Assembly: GCF_003337565.1 (NCBI RefSeq)
Contig: NZ_QPJL01000025.1
Coordinates: forward strand, 1 to 53,465
Direction of reading: 5' to 3'
Length of the DNA: 53,465 nucleotides
DNA from: Paracoccus lutimaris
Lineage (GTDB): Bacteria > Pseudomonadota > Alphaproteobacteria > Rhodobacterales > Rhodobacteraceae
Position numbers and translations under genes: made by a program. Of this stretch, positions 42,231-50,869 are shown in pieces. The notes under the pieces are model-generated. The model was given only the letters and a program-made list of their open reading frames with translations. It had not been told where the DNA came from and ran no database searches. Position 1 is the stretch's first letter. Each line of letters starts with the position of its first letter.

Positions 42231-42329
42231 TGTCATCACCCGATCCGTTTTGGCGGTGGGCTATGTTCCTGTCCGTGAAACGGGCCGCGCATCTGGTCGA
42301 TGGGCCGCGGTCTCCGGACGGCTCCGCGC

Positions 42330-42524
42330 TTAGAAGCTGCGGGCAACCTGTTCGATATCGCCACGGGTCAGACCGATATCGTCCAACTCGCGATCCGTGA
42401 GACGGCTCAGCGCGTTTTTGGTCACGCGTGCATCGTTCCAAGCGGTCACGGCCGCCCAGATTTTCGAGCCAATACCGAAAGAGCCCGTCCCGCCATGGAC
42501 GCGGTTCGTGTCAATCGCCGAAAT
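42330..42524 (-). CDS. DUF1127 small protein, apparently starting at ATT
   Basis: A 64-residue basic protein. The C-terminal half (WAAVTAWNDARVTKNALSRL, then TDRELDDIGLTRGDIEQV) is a textbook DUF1127 domain, the group of short proteins implicated in RNA turnover and small-RNA function in alphaproteobacteria. The N-terminus SAIDTNRVHGGTGSFGIG also matches family N-termini that begin M-S-A-I-D-T-N-R. In this sequence the initiator position is ATT (42524-42522); no ATG, GTG or TTG occurs in frame between the upstream TGA (42533-42531) and the domain. AAGGTGA sits 6-7 bases before the ATT, the right place for a Shine-Dalgarno. Sequencing error (ATG to ATT) is the main alternative. Confidence 0.8.
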   Translation of the reverse strand: MSAIDTNRVHGGTGSFGIGSKIWAAVTAWNDARVTKNALSRLTDRELDDIGLTRGDIEQVARSF

Positions 42525-42547
42525 TTTTCTTCACCTTGAATGATCTG

Positions 42548-42570
42548 CCCGCTCAACGGGCGTTTCTTTG
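42548..42570 (+). other. Short hairpin with T-rich tail upstream of the DUF1127 gene
   Basis: GCCCG (42548-42552) and CGGGC (42558-42562) form a 5-bp stem with a 5-base loop, followed by GTTTCTTT on the plus strand. No plus-strand gene precedes it. The rest of 42571-42762 is AT-richer non-coding sequence, probably holding the DUF1127 promoter on the minus strand; I see no other gene there. Confidence 0.25.
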
Positions 42571-42762
42571 ATGCTGTGGATATAGATCGGGCACCCCGCG
42601 AAAACCACGTGCAAACCGGCATTGCTGCTATGCAGCGACTGCATAAAGCGCAGAAATTATTAACTTTTCGTCACGGACGCGTGATATTCGCGCTGCGGCG
42701 CAATATTCTCCCGCGAGGGACGGGGTTTTCGTCGAAAGATTGCACGATCACGGTGGAATTGT

Positions 42763-43482
42763 TCAACACCAGTCGCCCAGCGTCGCCTGCCACAGGGCCA
42801 GTGACGCAACGGCCGCCGTATCCGCGCGCAGGATTCTGGGCCCCAACGAGATGCGGGTGACGCATTCCATGGCCGAAAGCCGCTTGCGCTCTGATTCGGA
42901 CCAGCCGCCTTCGGGGCCGATCAGGATGGCCCATGGCCCGCGCGGCAGGCCCTGCAGGGTCTCGGCCGGGCCGGCCAGCGCCTCGTCGGCCCAAAGGATG
43001 CGGCGGCTGTGGTCCCAGCCGTCCAGCAGGCGCGACAGCGCCAGCAGGTCGCCGACCTCGGGGACAAAGGTGCCGCCGCATTGCTCGGCGGCCTCGACGG
43101 CATGGGCTTGCAGGCGGTCCTGACGGATGCGCTCGGAATTGGTGTGGTCGGTCTGCACCGGCAGGATGCGGGCGGCGCCCATCTCGGCGGCCTTTTCGAC
43201 GATGAAATCGGTGCGCGCCTTCTTGATCGGGGCAAAGACCAGCCACAGGTCCGGCGGGTCAAGCTGCGGCGCGGTCGGGCGCAGCGCCAGCAGATCGCCA
43301 TTGCGCTTGGCCAGCCGCTCGATCCGCGCCAGCCATTCGCCGTCGCGCCCGTTGAAGACAAGGATCTCGTCCCCGGCGGCCTGCCGCATCACGGCGGCCA
43401 GGTAATGCGCTTGGTCGGGGTTCAGCGGGACGCCTTGTCCCTCGGCCAGCGGGTGATCTATGAACAGTCTGATTTTCGCCAT
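42763..43482 (-). CDS. rsmE: 16S rRNA (uracil-1498-N3)-methyltransferase RsmE
   Basis: A 239-residue SPOUT-class methyltransferase. The N-terminal PUA-like domain (about 1-70) includes RLFIDHPLAEG and DQAHYLAAVMRQAAGDEI. The SPOUT domain carries ILPVQTDHTNSERI, the SAM-binding ILIGPEGGWSESE (about 190-202) and LGPRILRADTA (about 215-225), diagnostic of RsmE. It methylates U1498 of 16S rRNA. The start at 43482 is 16 bases from the divergent ubiA start; the longer frame overlaps ubiA. Confidence 0.94.
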   Translation of the reverse strand: MAKIRLFIDHPLAEGQGVPLNPDQAHYLAAVMRQAAGDEILVFNGRDGEWLARIERLAKRNGDLLALRPTAPQLDPPDLWLVFAPIKKARTDFIVEKAAEMGAARILPVQTDHTNSERIRQDRLQAHAVEAAEQCGGTFVPEVGDLLALSRLLDGWDHSRRILWADEALAGPAETLQGLPRGPWAILIGPEGGWSESERKRLSAMECVTRISLGPRILRADTAAVASLALWQATLGDWC

Positions 43483-43498
43483 GATGGGGCGCAGCCTA

Positions 43499-44455
43499 AT
43501 GCAGACCGACAGCCAGATGCCAGAGGGGCAAAGCACCGTCGCCGACGCCCCGCCCGACAATTGGGTTGACCGCTATGCGCCCATGGGATGGCGGCCCTGG
43601 CTGCGTCTGTCGCGCGCCGACCGCCCGATCGGGACATGGCTGCTGCTGCTGCCCTGCTGGTGGGGGATCGGGCTGGCGATGATGGCCGATCGCCCTGCAT
43701 GGCAGGATCTGTGGATCGCGGTCGCCTGCGGGGTGGGGGCGGTGCTGATGCGCGGCGCGGGCTGCACATGGAACGACATCACCGACCGCGACATTGACGA
43801 CAAGGTGGCGCGGACGCGCTCGCGGCCGATTCCCTCGGGGCAGGTGACGGTGCCGGGGGCGCTGGTCTGGCTGGTGGCGCAGGCCTTGGCGGGCTTTGCC
43901 ATCCTGCTGACGCTGGGCGGCGCGGCGATCTTGCTGGGCATCGCCTCGTTGGCGCTGGTCGGGGTCTATCCCTTTGCCAAGCGCTTCACCTGGTGGCCGC
44001 AGGTGTTTCTGGGGCTCGCGTTCAACTGGGGCGTCCTGCTGGCCTGGGCCGCGCATATGGGCAATCTCGCGCCCGCGCCGCTGCTGGCCTATCTGGCGGG
44101 CATCGCCTGGACGATCTTTTACGACACCATCTATGCCCATCAGGATGCCGAGGACGACGCCCTGATCGGGGTGAAATCCACCGCGCGGCTGTTTGGCCGC
44201 GACACGCCGCGCTGGCTGGCGGGCTTTGGCGCCGCCTCGGTCCTGTTGCTGGCGCTGGCGGTGCTGGCGACGGGAACGGGCGGTCCGGGGCTGCTTTTGG
44301 GACTGGCGGGGGTGGCGGGCTTTGGCGCGCATCTGCTCTGGCAGCTGCGTCATTTCAATATGGAAAACAGTGCCAACTGCCTGAAACTGTTTCGTTCCAA
44401 CCGCGATGCCGGGCTGATCGTTGCGCTGTTTCTTGCCCTTGCCGGGATCGTTTGA
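43499..44455 (+). CDS. ubiA: 4-hydroxybenzoate polyprenyltransferase
   Basis: A 318-residue integral-membrane prenyltransferase that joins 4-hydroxybenzoate to the polyprenyl tail in ubiquinone synthesis. The first Asp-rich site NDITDRDIDDKVART (about 92-106) and the second YDTIYAHQDAEDD (about 209-221) bind the Mg-diphosphate; about eight to nine transmembrane helices follow. The start at 43499 is chosen over an upstream in-frame ATG (43460) that overlaps rsmE; 43517 is also possible. It sits with COQ9 and quinone reductases elsewhere in the window, but not in one operon. Confidence 0.93.
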   Translation: MQTDSQMPEGQSTVADAPPDNWVDRYAPMGWRPWLRLSRADRPIGTWLLLLPCWWGIGLAMMADRPAWQDLWIAVACGVGAVLMRGAGCTWNDITDRDIDDKVARTRSRPIPSGQVTVPGALVWLVAQALAGFAILLTLGGAAILLGIASLALVGVYPFAKRFTWWPQVFLGLAFNWGVLLAWAAHMGNLAPAPLLAYLAGIAWTIFYDTIYAHQDAEDDALIGVKSTARLFGRDTPRWLAGFGAASVLLLALAVLATGTGGPGLLLGLAGVAGFGAHLLWQLRHFNMENSANCLKLFRSNRDAGLIVALFLALAGIV

Positions 44456-44517
44456 TTGCGAATTTCGGCCATCGGCATTAAATGCATGAGGTCGGAAACA
44501 GCCCCAAGGCATCCCTG

Positions 44518-46935
44518 ATGGCCAATTCCCCGCGCCCCGCACGGCGCCCCGCGCGCCGGGGGCCTGTGATCGCCGCCAGTCTGATCGCGCTTGCCGCCGC
44601 GGGCGGCCTGTCCTTTCTGGGCGCCCGCGCGGCCGCCGATTTCATCGAGACGAACTCGGCCCGCGATCTGGGCGCGGCGCTGGCCGACTATGACTGGGTC
44701 GATCTGCGCATCGACGGTTTGCAGGTGATCATGGGCGGCACCGCCCCAGACGAGGTGCAGCGCTTCCGCGCCCGTGCCCGCGCCGAGACGGTCGTGGATG
44801 CCGGGCGCGTCGTCGATGACATGCAGGTCGCGGCGCGCGCCAATCTCAGCCAGCCCGCCTTCGAGATCGAACTGCTGCGCAATGATGACGGCATCTCGAT
44901 CATCGGGCTGGTGCCGGCCGATCTGGACCGCAAGGCGATGGCCACGCGGCTGGGCCGCCATGCCGGTGGCGGCAATGTCGCCGACCTGCTGGAAACCGCC
45001 GATTATCCTGTCCCCGAGGGCTGGGAGGCCGCCTTCGGTTTTGGCCTGAAGGCCGCCGAACTGGCCAAGCGGGCCAAGATCTCGGTCGCGGCGGGCGAGG
45101 TCTCGGTCCGGGCGATCACCGACAACCCGCAGCAAAAGGTCGATCTGGAAAACGCGCTGAACCGCGCCCGCCCGAATGACGTCCGGCTGGTGCTGGATAT
45201 CACCGCGCCGCGCCCGGTCATCACCCCCTTCACGCTGCGCTTTGTAAAGGATGCCGGGGGCGCGCGGTTCGACGCCTGTTCGGCCGATACCGATGTCGCC
45301 CGCGACCGCATCCTTGCGGCGGCGGCCAAGGCGGGTGTGCCGGATGCGCCGCAATGCACGCTGGGCCTTGGCGCGCCCTCGACCCGTTGGGCGGATGCGG
45401 CGGTGGCGTCCATCGCTGCCGTTCAGGCGCTTGGTACGGGCTCGGTGACGATGTCGGGGACCGATGTGGCGCTGTTTGCGCCGGTTCAGGTCAAAAGCCC
45501 CGATTTCGACGAGACGGTCGGCCGGCTTGAGGCCGCGCTGCCCCAGCCCTTTGCGCTGAGCGCCGAACATGAAAAGGCCGGTGACACGGAAACCGGCCCG
45601 GCCGAATTCTCGGCCTTTGTCGATGCGGGCGGCGTGTCCCTGCGCGGGCGCATCGCCGATGAACGGATGCGGGACGCGGTCGAAAGCCTGGCGCGGTCGC
45701 GCTTTTCCCATGTCGACAGCGCACTGCGCACCGACGAGACGGTCCCCGATGGCTGGACCCTGCGCGTCATCGCCGCGCTTGAGGCCTTGCAGGGGCAAAG
45801 CCGGGGCATGGTCACGGTCACGCCCGAGCTGATCAAGATCACCGGGGTTTCGGGCGATCAGCGGGCCTCGGACCATGCGGCGGCGCGGCTGTCGCAACGC
45901 CTTGGCGCCGGCGCCCATTACGAGCTGGCGATCCGCTATGACCGGCGGATCGACCCGCTGCTGGGTCTACCCTCGGGCGTGGAATGCGTCGACATGCTGA
46001 ACGCGGCGATGAAGGAATCCGAGATCGGGTTCGAGCCGAACAAGTCGGTGATCGCCGGCGATCCGGCGCCGACGCTGGCGCGGCTGACCGCGACGATGAA
46101 GGATTGCGCCGATTTCCGCATCGAGGTCGGCGGCCATACCGACGCGCAGGGCTCGGAGGGGTTCAATGCCGAACTGTCGCGCCGCCGCGCCCAAGCGATC
46201 CTTGCGGCGATGACCGAAAGCGGCATCGACACCCGCTATACCACCGCTAAGGGATATGGCGAAAGCCAGCCCATTGCCGACAATGACAGCGATGCCGGGC
46301 GCGAGGCGAACCGGCGCATCGAATTTACCTTGCTGGCCGACGATCCGGTGGTGACCGATGTCCCCAAACCCGCCGAGCTGGTGCAGGGCGTGACCGACAG
46401 CGCCGAAGAGGTGACGAACCGGCTGCAGACGGCCAGCGTCGCCGCCGCAACCGAGGCCGTGGCCGCGACACTGGCACGCGCGCCGGCCGAGGCGACCGAA
46501 GATGCCCCCACTGAGGCGACGACAGCCGCGGCTGCCGCCCCACCCTCAGCCGATATGGTCGATGCGGCGCGGCATGCGGCGACCGACCCGGCGGCGGCGC
46601 TGCTGGACCCGCAGGACCCCCATGGCGCAGCCGGTGCCGATGATGCCCCGCAGGACGAGGCCGCGCCGAGCGCCGAGGCTGCGCCCGCCGACCCCGTGAC
46701 GGCTGAACCCGCGCCCTTCGCCATCGAACCCGCGCCTGCCCCCCTTGCGCTGGAGTTGATGCGCCCCGGCACCGCGGCGGTTCAGGCTGCCGTCCTGCCG
46801 ATGCTGGCGGCGGCGGGGCTGGCGCGCGACCTGCCCGCCGCGCTGGTCTCGGGCCTTGGCCCGACCGATCCCGGCGATATCGCCAAGGCGCTGGTCGAGC
46901 GCGCCATCCGCCCGCTGCCGCGTCCCGCGCGCTGA
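44518..46935 (+). CDS. Large OmpA-family protein
   Basis: An 805-residue protein. There is an N-terminal basic stretch and one membrane helix (about 12-35, VIAASLIALAAAGGLSFLGA), then a long periplasmic region (about 40-480) containing repeated BON-like segments (VDLRIDGLQVIMGGTAPDE, FSAFVDAGGVSLRGRIADE, MVTVTPELIKITGVSG). The OmpA peptidoglycan-binding domain spans about 490-605 (FRIEVGGHTDAQGSEGFNAE, RRRAQAI, NRRIEF). The last ~200 residues are an Ala/Pro/Glu-rich tail. It likely tethers the inner membrane to peptidoglycan. Start 44518 is preferred over 44482, but neither has a strong ribosome-binding site. The next gene begins 31 bases downstream. Confidence 0.82.
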   Translation: MANSPRPARRPARRGPVIAASLIALAAAGGLSFLGARAAADFIETNSARDLGAALADYDWVDLRIDGLQVIMGGTAPDEVQRFRARARAETVVDAGRVVDDMQVAARANLSQPAFEIELLRNDDGISIIGLVPADLDRKAMATRLGRHAGGGNVADLLETADYPVPEGWEAAFGFGLKAAELAKRAKISVAAGEVSVRAITDNPQQKVDLENALNRARPNDVRLVLDITAPRPVITPFTLRFVKDAGGARFDACSADTDVARDRILAAAAKAGVPDAPQCTLGLGAPSTRWADAAVASIAAVQALGTGSVTMSGTDVALFAPVQVKSPDFDETVGRLEAALPQPFALSAEHEKAGDTETGPAEFSAFVDAGGVSLRGRIADERMRDAVESLARSRFSHVDSALRTDETVPDGWTLRVIAALEALQGQSRGMVTVTPELIKITGVSGDQRASDHAAARLSQRLGAGAHYELAIRYDRRIDPLLGLPSGVECVDMLNAAMKESEIGFEPNKSVIAGDPAPTLARLTATMKDCADFRIEVGGHTDAQGSEGFNAELSRRRAQAILAAMTESGIDTRYTTAKGYGESQPIADNDSDAGREANRRIEFTLLADDPVVTDVPKPAELVQGVTDSAEEVTNRLQTASVAAATEAVAATLARAPAEATEDAPTEATTAAAAAPPSADMVDAARHAATDPAAALLDPQDPHGAAGADDAPQDEAAPSAEAAPADPVTAEPAPFAIEPAPAPLALELMRPGTAAVQAAVLPMLAAAGLARDLPAALVSGLGPTDPGDIAKALVERAIRPLPRPAR

Positions 46936-46965
46936 TCCGTAACCTCAGGAACCAGAACCCAAGGC

Positions 46966-47298
46966 ATGAACCGTACCGAATTCATCATTGCCACCGCGAT
47001 CATCCTGTTCGCCGCCTTCATGCTGGGCTGGTTTGCAAGCTGGCTGATCCACCGCCTGTCCCGCGTCACCCGTGCCGAGATGGGCGAGCTGGAAAGCATG
47101 GCCCAGCAATTGCACGAGGCCGAAGAGGGCCGAGACCGCGCCGTGGACGAACTTGAAACCCGCGAGGCGGATCTGGTCACAAAGCTTTCGACCGCCGAAT
47201 CCGAACTGCGCGCCGCCCGCGACGAGCTGCGCGAAACCCATACCGAGATCGAGGAATTGCGCGCCTATATTGACCGCAAGCTGGGCAAGAAGGGCTGA
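46966..47298 (+). CDS. Hypothetical membrane-anchored coiled-coil protein
   Basis: A 110-residue protein of no recognised family. One N-terminal transmembrane helix (about 6-29, FIIATAIILFAAFMLGWFASWLI) is followed by a long acidic coiled coil (about 35-105, with LESMAQQLHEAEEGRDRAVD and ELRETHTEIEELRAYID). The layout resembles small envelope or divisome scaffolds, but that is inference. It is probably co-transcribed with the OmpA-family gene and ends at a strong terminator. GGAACC lies upstream, with only a weak Shine-Dalgarno. Confidence 0.72.
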   Translation: MNRTEFIIATAIILFAAFMLGWFASWLIHRLSRVTRAEMGELESMAQQLHEAEEGRDRAVDELETREADLVTKLSTAESELRAARDELRETHTEIEELRAYIDRKLGKKG

Positions 47299-47305
47299 CG
47301 AAAAA

Positions 47306-47334
47306 GGCCCGGGCAGATCGCCCGGGCCTTTTTT
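47306..47334. terminator. Bidirectional intrinsic terminator
   Basis: GGCCCGGGC (47306-47314) and GCCCGGGCC (47320-47328) form a perfect 9-bp stem with a 5-base loop, with five A before and six T after, so it works on both strands. It separates the coiled-coil gene (plus) from the aminotransferase gene (minus). Confidence 0.92.
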
Positions 47335-47353
47335 GTCTTCGTAGGGTCTGCGA

Positions 47354-48538
47354 TCAGACGCCGGCCTCGATGATGGCGCGCGCCAGGATCGGCACGGTGG
47401 TGTCATTCAGCCCGGCGATGTTCAGACGCGAATCGCCGACCATGTAGATGGCGAATTCGTCCTTGATCTTCTGGACCACCTCGGGCTTGGCCCCAAGGCG
47501 CGAGAACATGCCGCGATGCTGGGCGATAAAGGCAAAGCGGTCCGAACCCGACAGTTGCGCCAGTTCATTGGCCAGCTGCTCGCGCAGGCGCAGCATGCCG
47601 CCGCGCACTTCCTCAAGCTCGGCCATCCAGTCGGCGCGCAGCTCGGGCGTGTTCAGCACGGTGGCGACGATCTTGGCGCCGTGGAAGGGCGGAAAGGAAT
47701 AGGTCTGGCGGTTCAGGAAGGCCATGGCGCCCTGCGCCAGATCCTTGGTCGCCGTGTCCTTGCATTGCGCCAGCAGGCAGCCGGTGCGCTCGCGATAGAT
47801 GCCGAAATTCTTGCTGCACGACGCCGCGATCAGCACCTCGGGGATGCGGCTGGCGATCAGGCGGGTGCCGGCAGCGTCTTCCTCAAGCCCGTCACCGAAG
47901 CCCTGATAGGCCAGATCGACCAGCGGGGTCGCGCCGGTCCTTTCAAGGATGTCGGCGACCTCGGCCCATTGTTCCAGCGTCAGGTTGGCGCCGGTCGGGT
48001 TGTGGCAGCAGCCATGCAGCAGGACCACGTCGCCCTTTTTCGCACCGGCCAGATCGGCCTTCATGCCCTCGAAATCGACGCCGCGCGTAGCATCATTGAA
48101 ATAGCGATAGGTCTGCACCGGCAGGCCCATGAAATTCATGATCGAGACATGGTTCGGCCAGGTCGGATCGCTGACAAAGACCCGCAGATCGGGGCTGGCC
48201 ATGCGCGCCAGTTCCAGCGCCTGACGGATGGCGCCGGTGCCGCCGACGGTCGCCAGCGCGGCGGTCAGCGCCGGGTTGTAGCCCGCGCCCAGGATCAGCT
48301 CGCCCATGGCTTTCTGGAAGTCCGGCTCGCCCGCCAATGCCGAATAGGTCTTGGTGGTTTCGGTTTCCAGCATCCGCTGTTCGGCCTTTTTCACGGCGCG
48401 CATGATGGGGGTATGGCCATCGGCGTCCTTGTAGACGCCCACGCCAAGGTCGATCTTGCCCTGACGGGGATCGGCCTTGAATTCGCCCATCAGGGCCAGG
48501 ATCTTGTCGGGGGCCTGCGGTTTCAGATTGCCCAGCAT
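47354..48538 (-). CDS. Aromatic/aspartate aminotransferase (class I)
   Basis: A 394-residue PLP enzyme of the AspC/TyrB subgroup. Landmarks are KIDLGVGVYKDADGHTPIM (about 25-43), LLHGCCHNPTGANLT (about 178-192), LVDLAYQGFGDGLEED (about 213-228) and the Schiff-base Lys in SCSKNFGIYRERTG (about 246-259). It transfers amino groups between aromatic or acidic amino acids and 2-oxoglutarate. The ATG shares one base with the upstream sulfurtransferase stop (TGATG), so the two are coupled; the preceding GTG is an alternative start. Ends at a strong terminator. Confidence 0.92.
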   Translation of the reverse strand: MLGNLKPQAPDKILALMGEFKADPRQGKIDLGVGVYKDADGHTPIMRAVKKAEQRMLETETTKTYSALAGEPDFQKAMGELILGAGYNPALTAALATVGGTGAIRQALELARMASPDLRVFVSDPTWPNHVSIMNFMGLPVQTYRYFNDATRGVDFEGMKADLAGAKKGDVVLLHGCCHNPTGANLTLEQWAEVADILERTGATPLVDLAYQGFGDGLEEDAAGTRLIASRIPEVLIAASCSKNFGIYRERTGCLLAQCKDTATKDLAQGAMAFLNRQTYSFPPFHGAKIVATVLNTPELRADWMAELEEVRGGMLRLREQLANELAQLSGSDRFAFIAQHRGMFSRLGAKPEVVQKIKDEFAIYMVGDSRLNIAGLNDTTVPILARAIIEAGV

Positions 48539-49404
48539 CACGCGTCTCCGGTTGCGATTTTAAGGTCGGGGAAGCTGCCCCATTCGGCCCAGCTTCCATC
48601 ATAAAGCGAATGATCTTTGTGCCCGATGCGCTCAAGCGCCAGAAACAGCGAGGCCGCCGTCACGCCCGAGCCGCAGGTGGTGATGACCGGGCGCGACAGG
48701 TCCACCCCCGCGCCCTCGAAGACGGCGCGCAGATCGGCGACGGGCTTCAGCGTGCCGTCGGCGGCGTAAAGCTGGCCAAAGGGCAGGCTTTTCGAGCCGG
48801 GGATATGGCCCGCGCGCAGGCCGGGACGCGGCTCGGCGGCCTCGCCCCGAAAGCGGGCAAGGGGGCGGGCGTCGATGATTTCGTGATCGCCCAGCTTGCT
48901 GGCGGCGGCGACCTGGGTCACGTCGCGCACCAGATCCGCCCGGCGCTGCACATTCAGGTGGCGGTCGCGGATGACGGGGGGCAGGGCATCGACCGGGCGG
49001 CCCTCGGCCAGCCATTTCGGCAGGCCGCCATCCAGCATGGCGACATTCTGCTGACCCATCAGGCGGAAGGTCCACCAGACGCGGGCCGCCGAATGCAGGG
49101 GGGAATTGTCATAGATCACCACCTGATGGCCGTCACCGATGCCCATGGCGCGGACGCGGCTGACAAAGACCTCGGGCGGGGGGGCCATATGCGGCAAGGC
49201 GCTGCGCTGGTCGGAAATCGCGTCCAGATCGAAGAAGCGCGCGCCGGGAATGTGCCGGGCCAGATATTCGGCATGGGCATCGCGGCCGGGTTCCAGAAGC
49301 CACGTCGCGTCGATGATGCGCAGATCGGGGTCGCGGAGCCGTTCGGCCAGCCAGCCGGTCGAGACCAGAACCCTTGGATCGTCGGAATCACTCATCCGCG
49401 ACAT
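48538..49404 (-). CDS. sseA: 3-mercaptopyruvate/thiosulfate sulfurtransferase
   Basis: A 288-residue double-rhodanese protein. The N-terminal rhodanese domain (about 10-130, inactive) includes VSTGWLAERLRDPDLRIID. The C-terminal domain carries the active-site loop TTCGSGVTAA (about 238-247); CGSGV(T) is typical of 3-mercaptopyruvate sulfurtransferases, while CRKGVT marks thiosulfate-type enzymes. It moves sulfur from 3-mercaptopyruvate, itself made by transamination of cysteine, which fits the coupled downstream aminotransferase. Starts at 49404 or 49395 (MSDSDD) are both possible; GGGGGAAGGGG lies just upstream. Confidence 0.91.
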   Translation of the reverse strand: MSRMSDSDDPRVLVSTGWLAERLRDPDLRIIDATWLLEPGRDAHAEYLARHIPGARFFDLDAISDQRSALPHMAPPPEVFVSRVRAMGIGDGHQVVIYDNSPLHSAARVWWTFRLMGQQNVAMLDGGLPKWLAEGRPVDALPPVIRDRHLNVQRRADLVRDVTQVAAASKLGDHEIIDARPLARFRGEAAEPRPGLRAGHIPGSKSLPFGQLYAADGTLKPVADLRAVFEGAGVDLSRPVITTCGSGVTAASLFLALERIGHKDHSLYDGSWAEWGSFPDLKIATGDA

Positions 49405-49483
49405 ACCCCTTCCCCCACACAGCGGCGCGTCAAATCCTTGCCCGATGTAACCGGACCGGCAAGCGCCTGCAATGGCCGAAGGG

Positions 49484-49957
49484 TCAGCCGCCCTGCTTCA
49501 ACAGCCGCTGTTTCTGGCGGTTCCAGTCGCGCTTGGCCGAGGTTTCGCGCTTGTCGGCGGCCTTCTTGCCCTTGGCCAGCCCCAGCTTCAGCTTCACCAT
49601 GCCGCGATGGTTGAAATACATGACCAGAGGCACCAGCGTCATGCCCTGCCGGCCGATGGCCTGCCACATCCGCGCCAGTTCCTTTTTCGACACCAGCAGC
49701 TTGCGCTTGCGCCGTTCGTCATGGCCAAAGACGCCGGCCTGCTTGTAGGCGGCGATATAGCCGTTGATCAGCCACAATTCGCCATCCTCGATCGAGGCAT
49801 AGCTTTCGGCGATGTTCGACTGGCCGGTGCGCAGCGCCTTGACCTCGGAGCCGGTCAGCACGATGCCCACCTCAAGATCGCTCTCGATGAAATAGTCGAA
49901 CCGCGCCCGGCGGTTCTCGGCAATGACTTTGTAATTGGGGTCGGATTTCGTGGCCAT
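49484..49957 (-). CDS. smpB: SsrA-binding protein SmpB
   Basis: A 157-residue partner of tmRNA in trans-translation. [20 protein letters not shown] (about 12-31), [16 protein letters not shown] (about 34-49) and the basic C-terminal tail ([19 protein letters not shown]) are diagnostic. Full length. It joins arfB (16891) as a second ribosome-rescue system in this window. No ssrA RNA was recognised nearby. The 125-base gap upstream contains GC-rich inverted sequences (GGCCGGCGGCCGGCC, near 50029). Confidence 0.96.
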   Translation of the reverse strand: MATKSDPNYKVIAENRRARFDYFIESDLEVGIVLTGSEVKALRTGQSNIAESYASIEDGELWLINGYIAAYKQAGVFGHDERRKRKLLVSKKELARMWQAIGRQGMTLVPLVMYFNHRGMVKLKLGLAKGKKAADKRETSAKRDWNRQKQRLLKQGG

Positions 49958-50082
49958 GATGGGCCTGAGATAGGGGCGCTGAGGCGCGAAGTAAAGATTT
50001 CGCGCATCAGAGCATCAAACGGCTTGGGCCGGCGGCCGGCCCGGCAGGGGCCGCCCTCGACACAGGGATCCGCCGGCCGGCC

Positions 50083-50832
50083 TTACATGCGGGTAAAGAC
50101 GGCCAGCACCCGGCCCTTGTCATCCAGAAGCCGCAGCTTGCCGCGCAGATCGTCGCGCTGCCATTGCCGCGCCGCCATCAGCGCCGCAAAGAAGCGGGTT
50201 TCCTGATCGCTGACGGCGGGGACGCAGGCCCGGCGGGTGGCAGCCAGATCGCTGATGCGGATCGCCTTGCCCTCGAATGTGAAGCTGCCGGTCATGCGGT
50301 TGCAGCCGCCGCTGCCGGCGACCGCGTCATCCGAGGTGATATCCAGCACGCTTTCGACCCGGTCCAGAACGCCCTTGCCGCCGATATCCTCGGCCAGCCA
50401 GCGCCCGCGCGGGCCGGGCGGGGCAGGCTCGCCCCCGACACGGTCAACCAGAATGTCGGTGGCGTCGGGTTCGTCGCCAAAGACGGCATGGCGGGTCGTG
50501 TTGATGAACAGAAGCTGGTCGCCAATGGTGATCCGGGCCTGCACCGCATAGCTGTGATTGGGCTGCAGCGCGCTGTCGTCATAGGTGATCTTGTAAGGGA
50601 TCGGCACCTGCCTGCCCGCCGGATCGATGACGGTTTCGCCCAGAACCTGCGCCGGGGCATCGGCCAGCGACACATCGGCCAGCGACACGGTGATCCGCGC
50701 GTCCGAGGGCAGCGCCATCCGCTCGCGATAGGTGACGCTGCCCGAGAGCGTCCGGCTTTCGGCCAGTGCGGCGGCCGGGCCGATCAGGATCGCCGCCGCC
50801 GAGGCGGCCATGAACAGGGATTTCAGGGACAT
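50083..50832 (-). CDS. Exported YbaY-like and META (HslJ-like) two-domain protein
   Basis: A 249-residue protein. The signal peptide MSLKSLFMAASAAAILIGPAAALA is cleaved near residue 24. The first domain (about 25-130, LSGSVTYRERMALPSDARIT, VSLADVSLADAPAQVLGE, KITYDDSALQPNHSYAVQAR) is YbaY-like. The second (about 140-245, WLAEDIGGKGVLDRV, GSGGCNRMTGSFTFEG, ALMAARQWQ) is a META domain like the heat-shock protein HslJ. Such periplasmic or lipoprotein fusions are linked to envelope stress; the role is unknown. There is no lipobox Cys at the cleavage site, so it is probably soluble. Confidence 0.87.
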   Translation of the reverse strand: MSLKSLFMAASAAAILIGPAAALAESRTLSGSVTYRERMALPSDARITVSLADVSLADAPAQVLGETVIDPAGRQVPIPYKITYDDSALQPNHSYAVQARITIGDQLLFINTTRHAVFGDEPDATDILVDRVGGEPAPPGPRGRWLAEDIGGKGVLDRVESVLDITSDDAVAGSGGCNRMTGSFTFEGKAIRISDLAATRRACVPAVSDQETRFFAALMAARQWQRDDLRGKLRLLDDKGRVLAVFTRM

Positions 50833-50869
50833 GGAAGCTCCGCTCAGGGTCAGGGGTCAGGGGTCAGGG

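Noticed and set aside
42208..42329. CcsR-like small RNAs downstream of the DUF1127 gene, as in Rhodobacter
   Set aside because: The 3' region is short, and I saw no CCTCCTCCC-type loop motifs on the minus strand; only one terminator hairpin is present.
49958..50082. Possible ssrA (tmRNA) piece next to smpB
   Set aside because: The gap is too short and shows no tRNA-like end or tag-coding frame; only GC-rich inverted sequence is seen.
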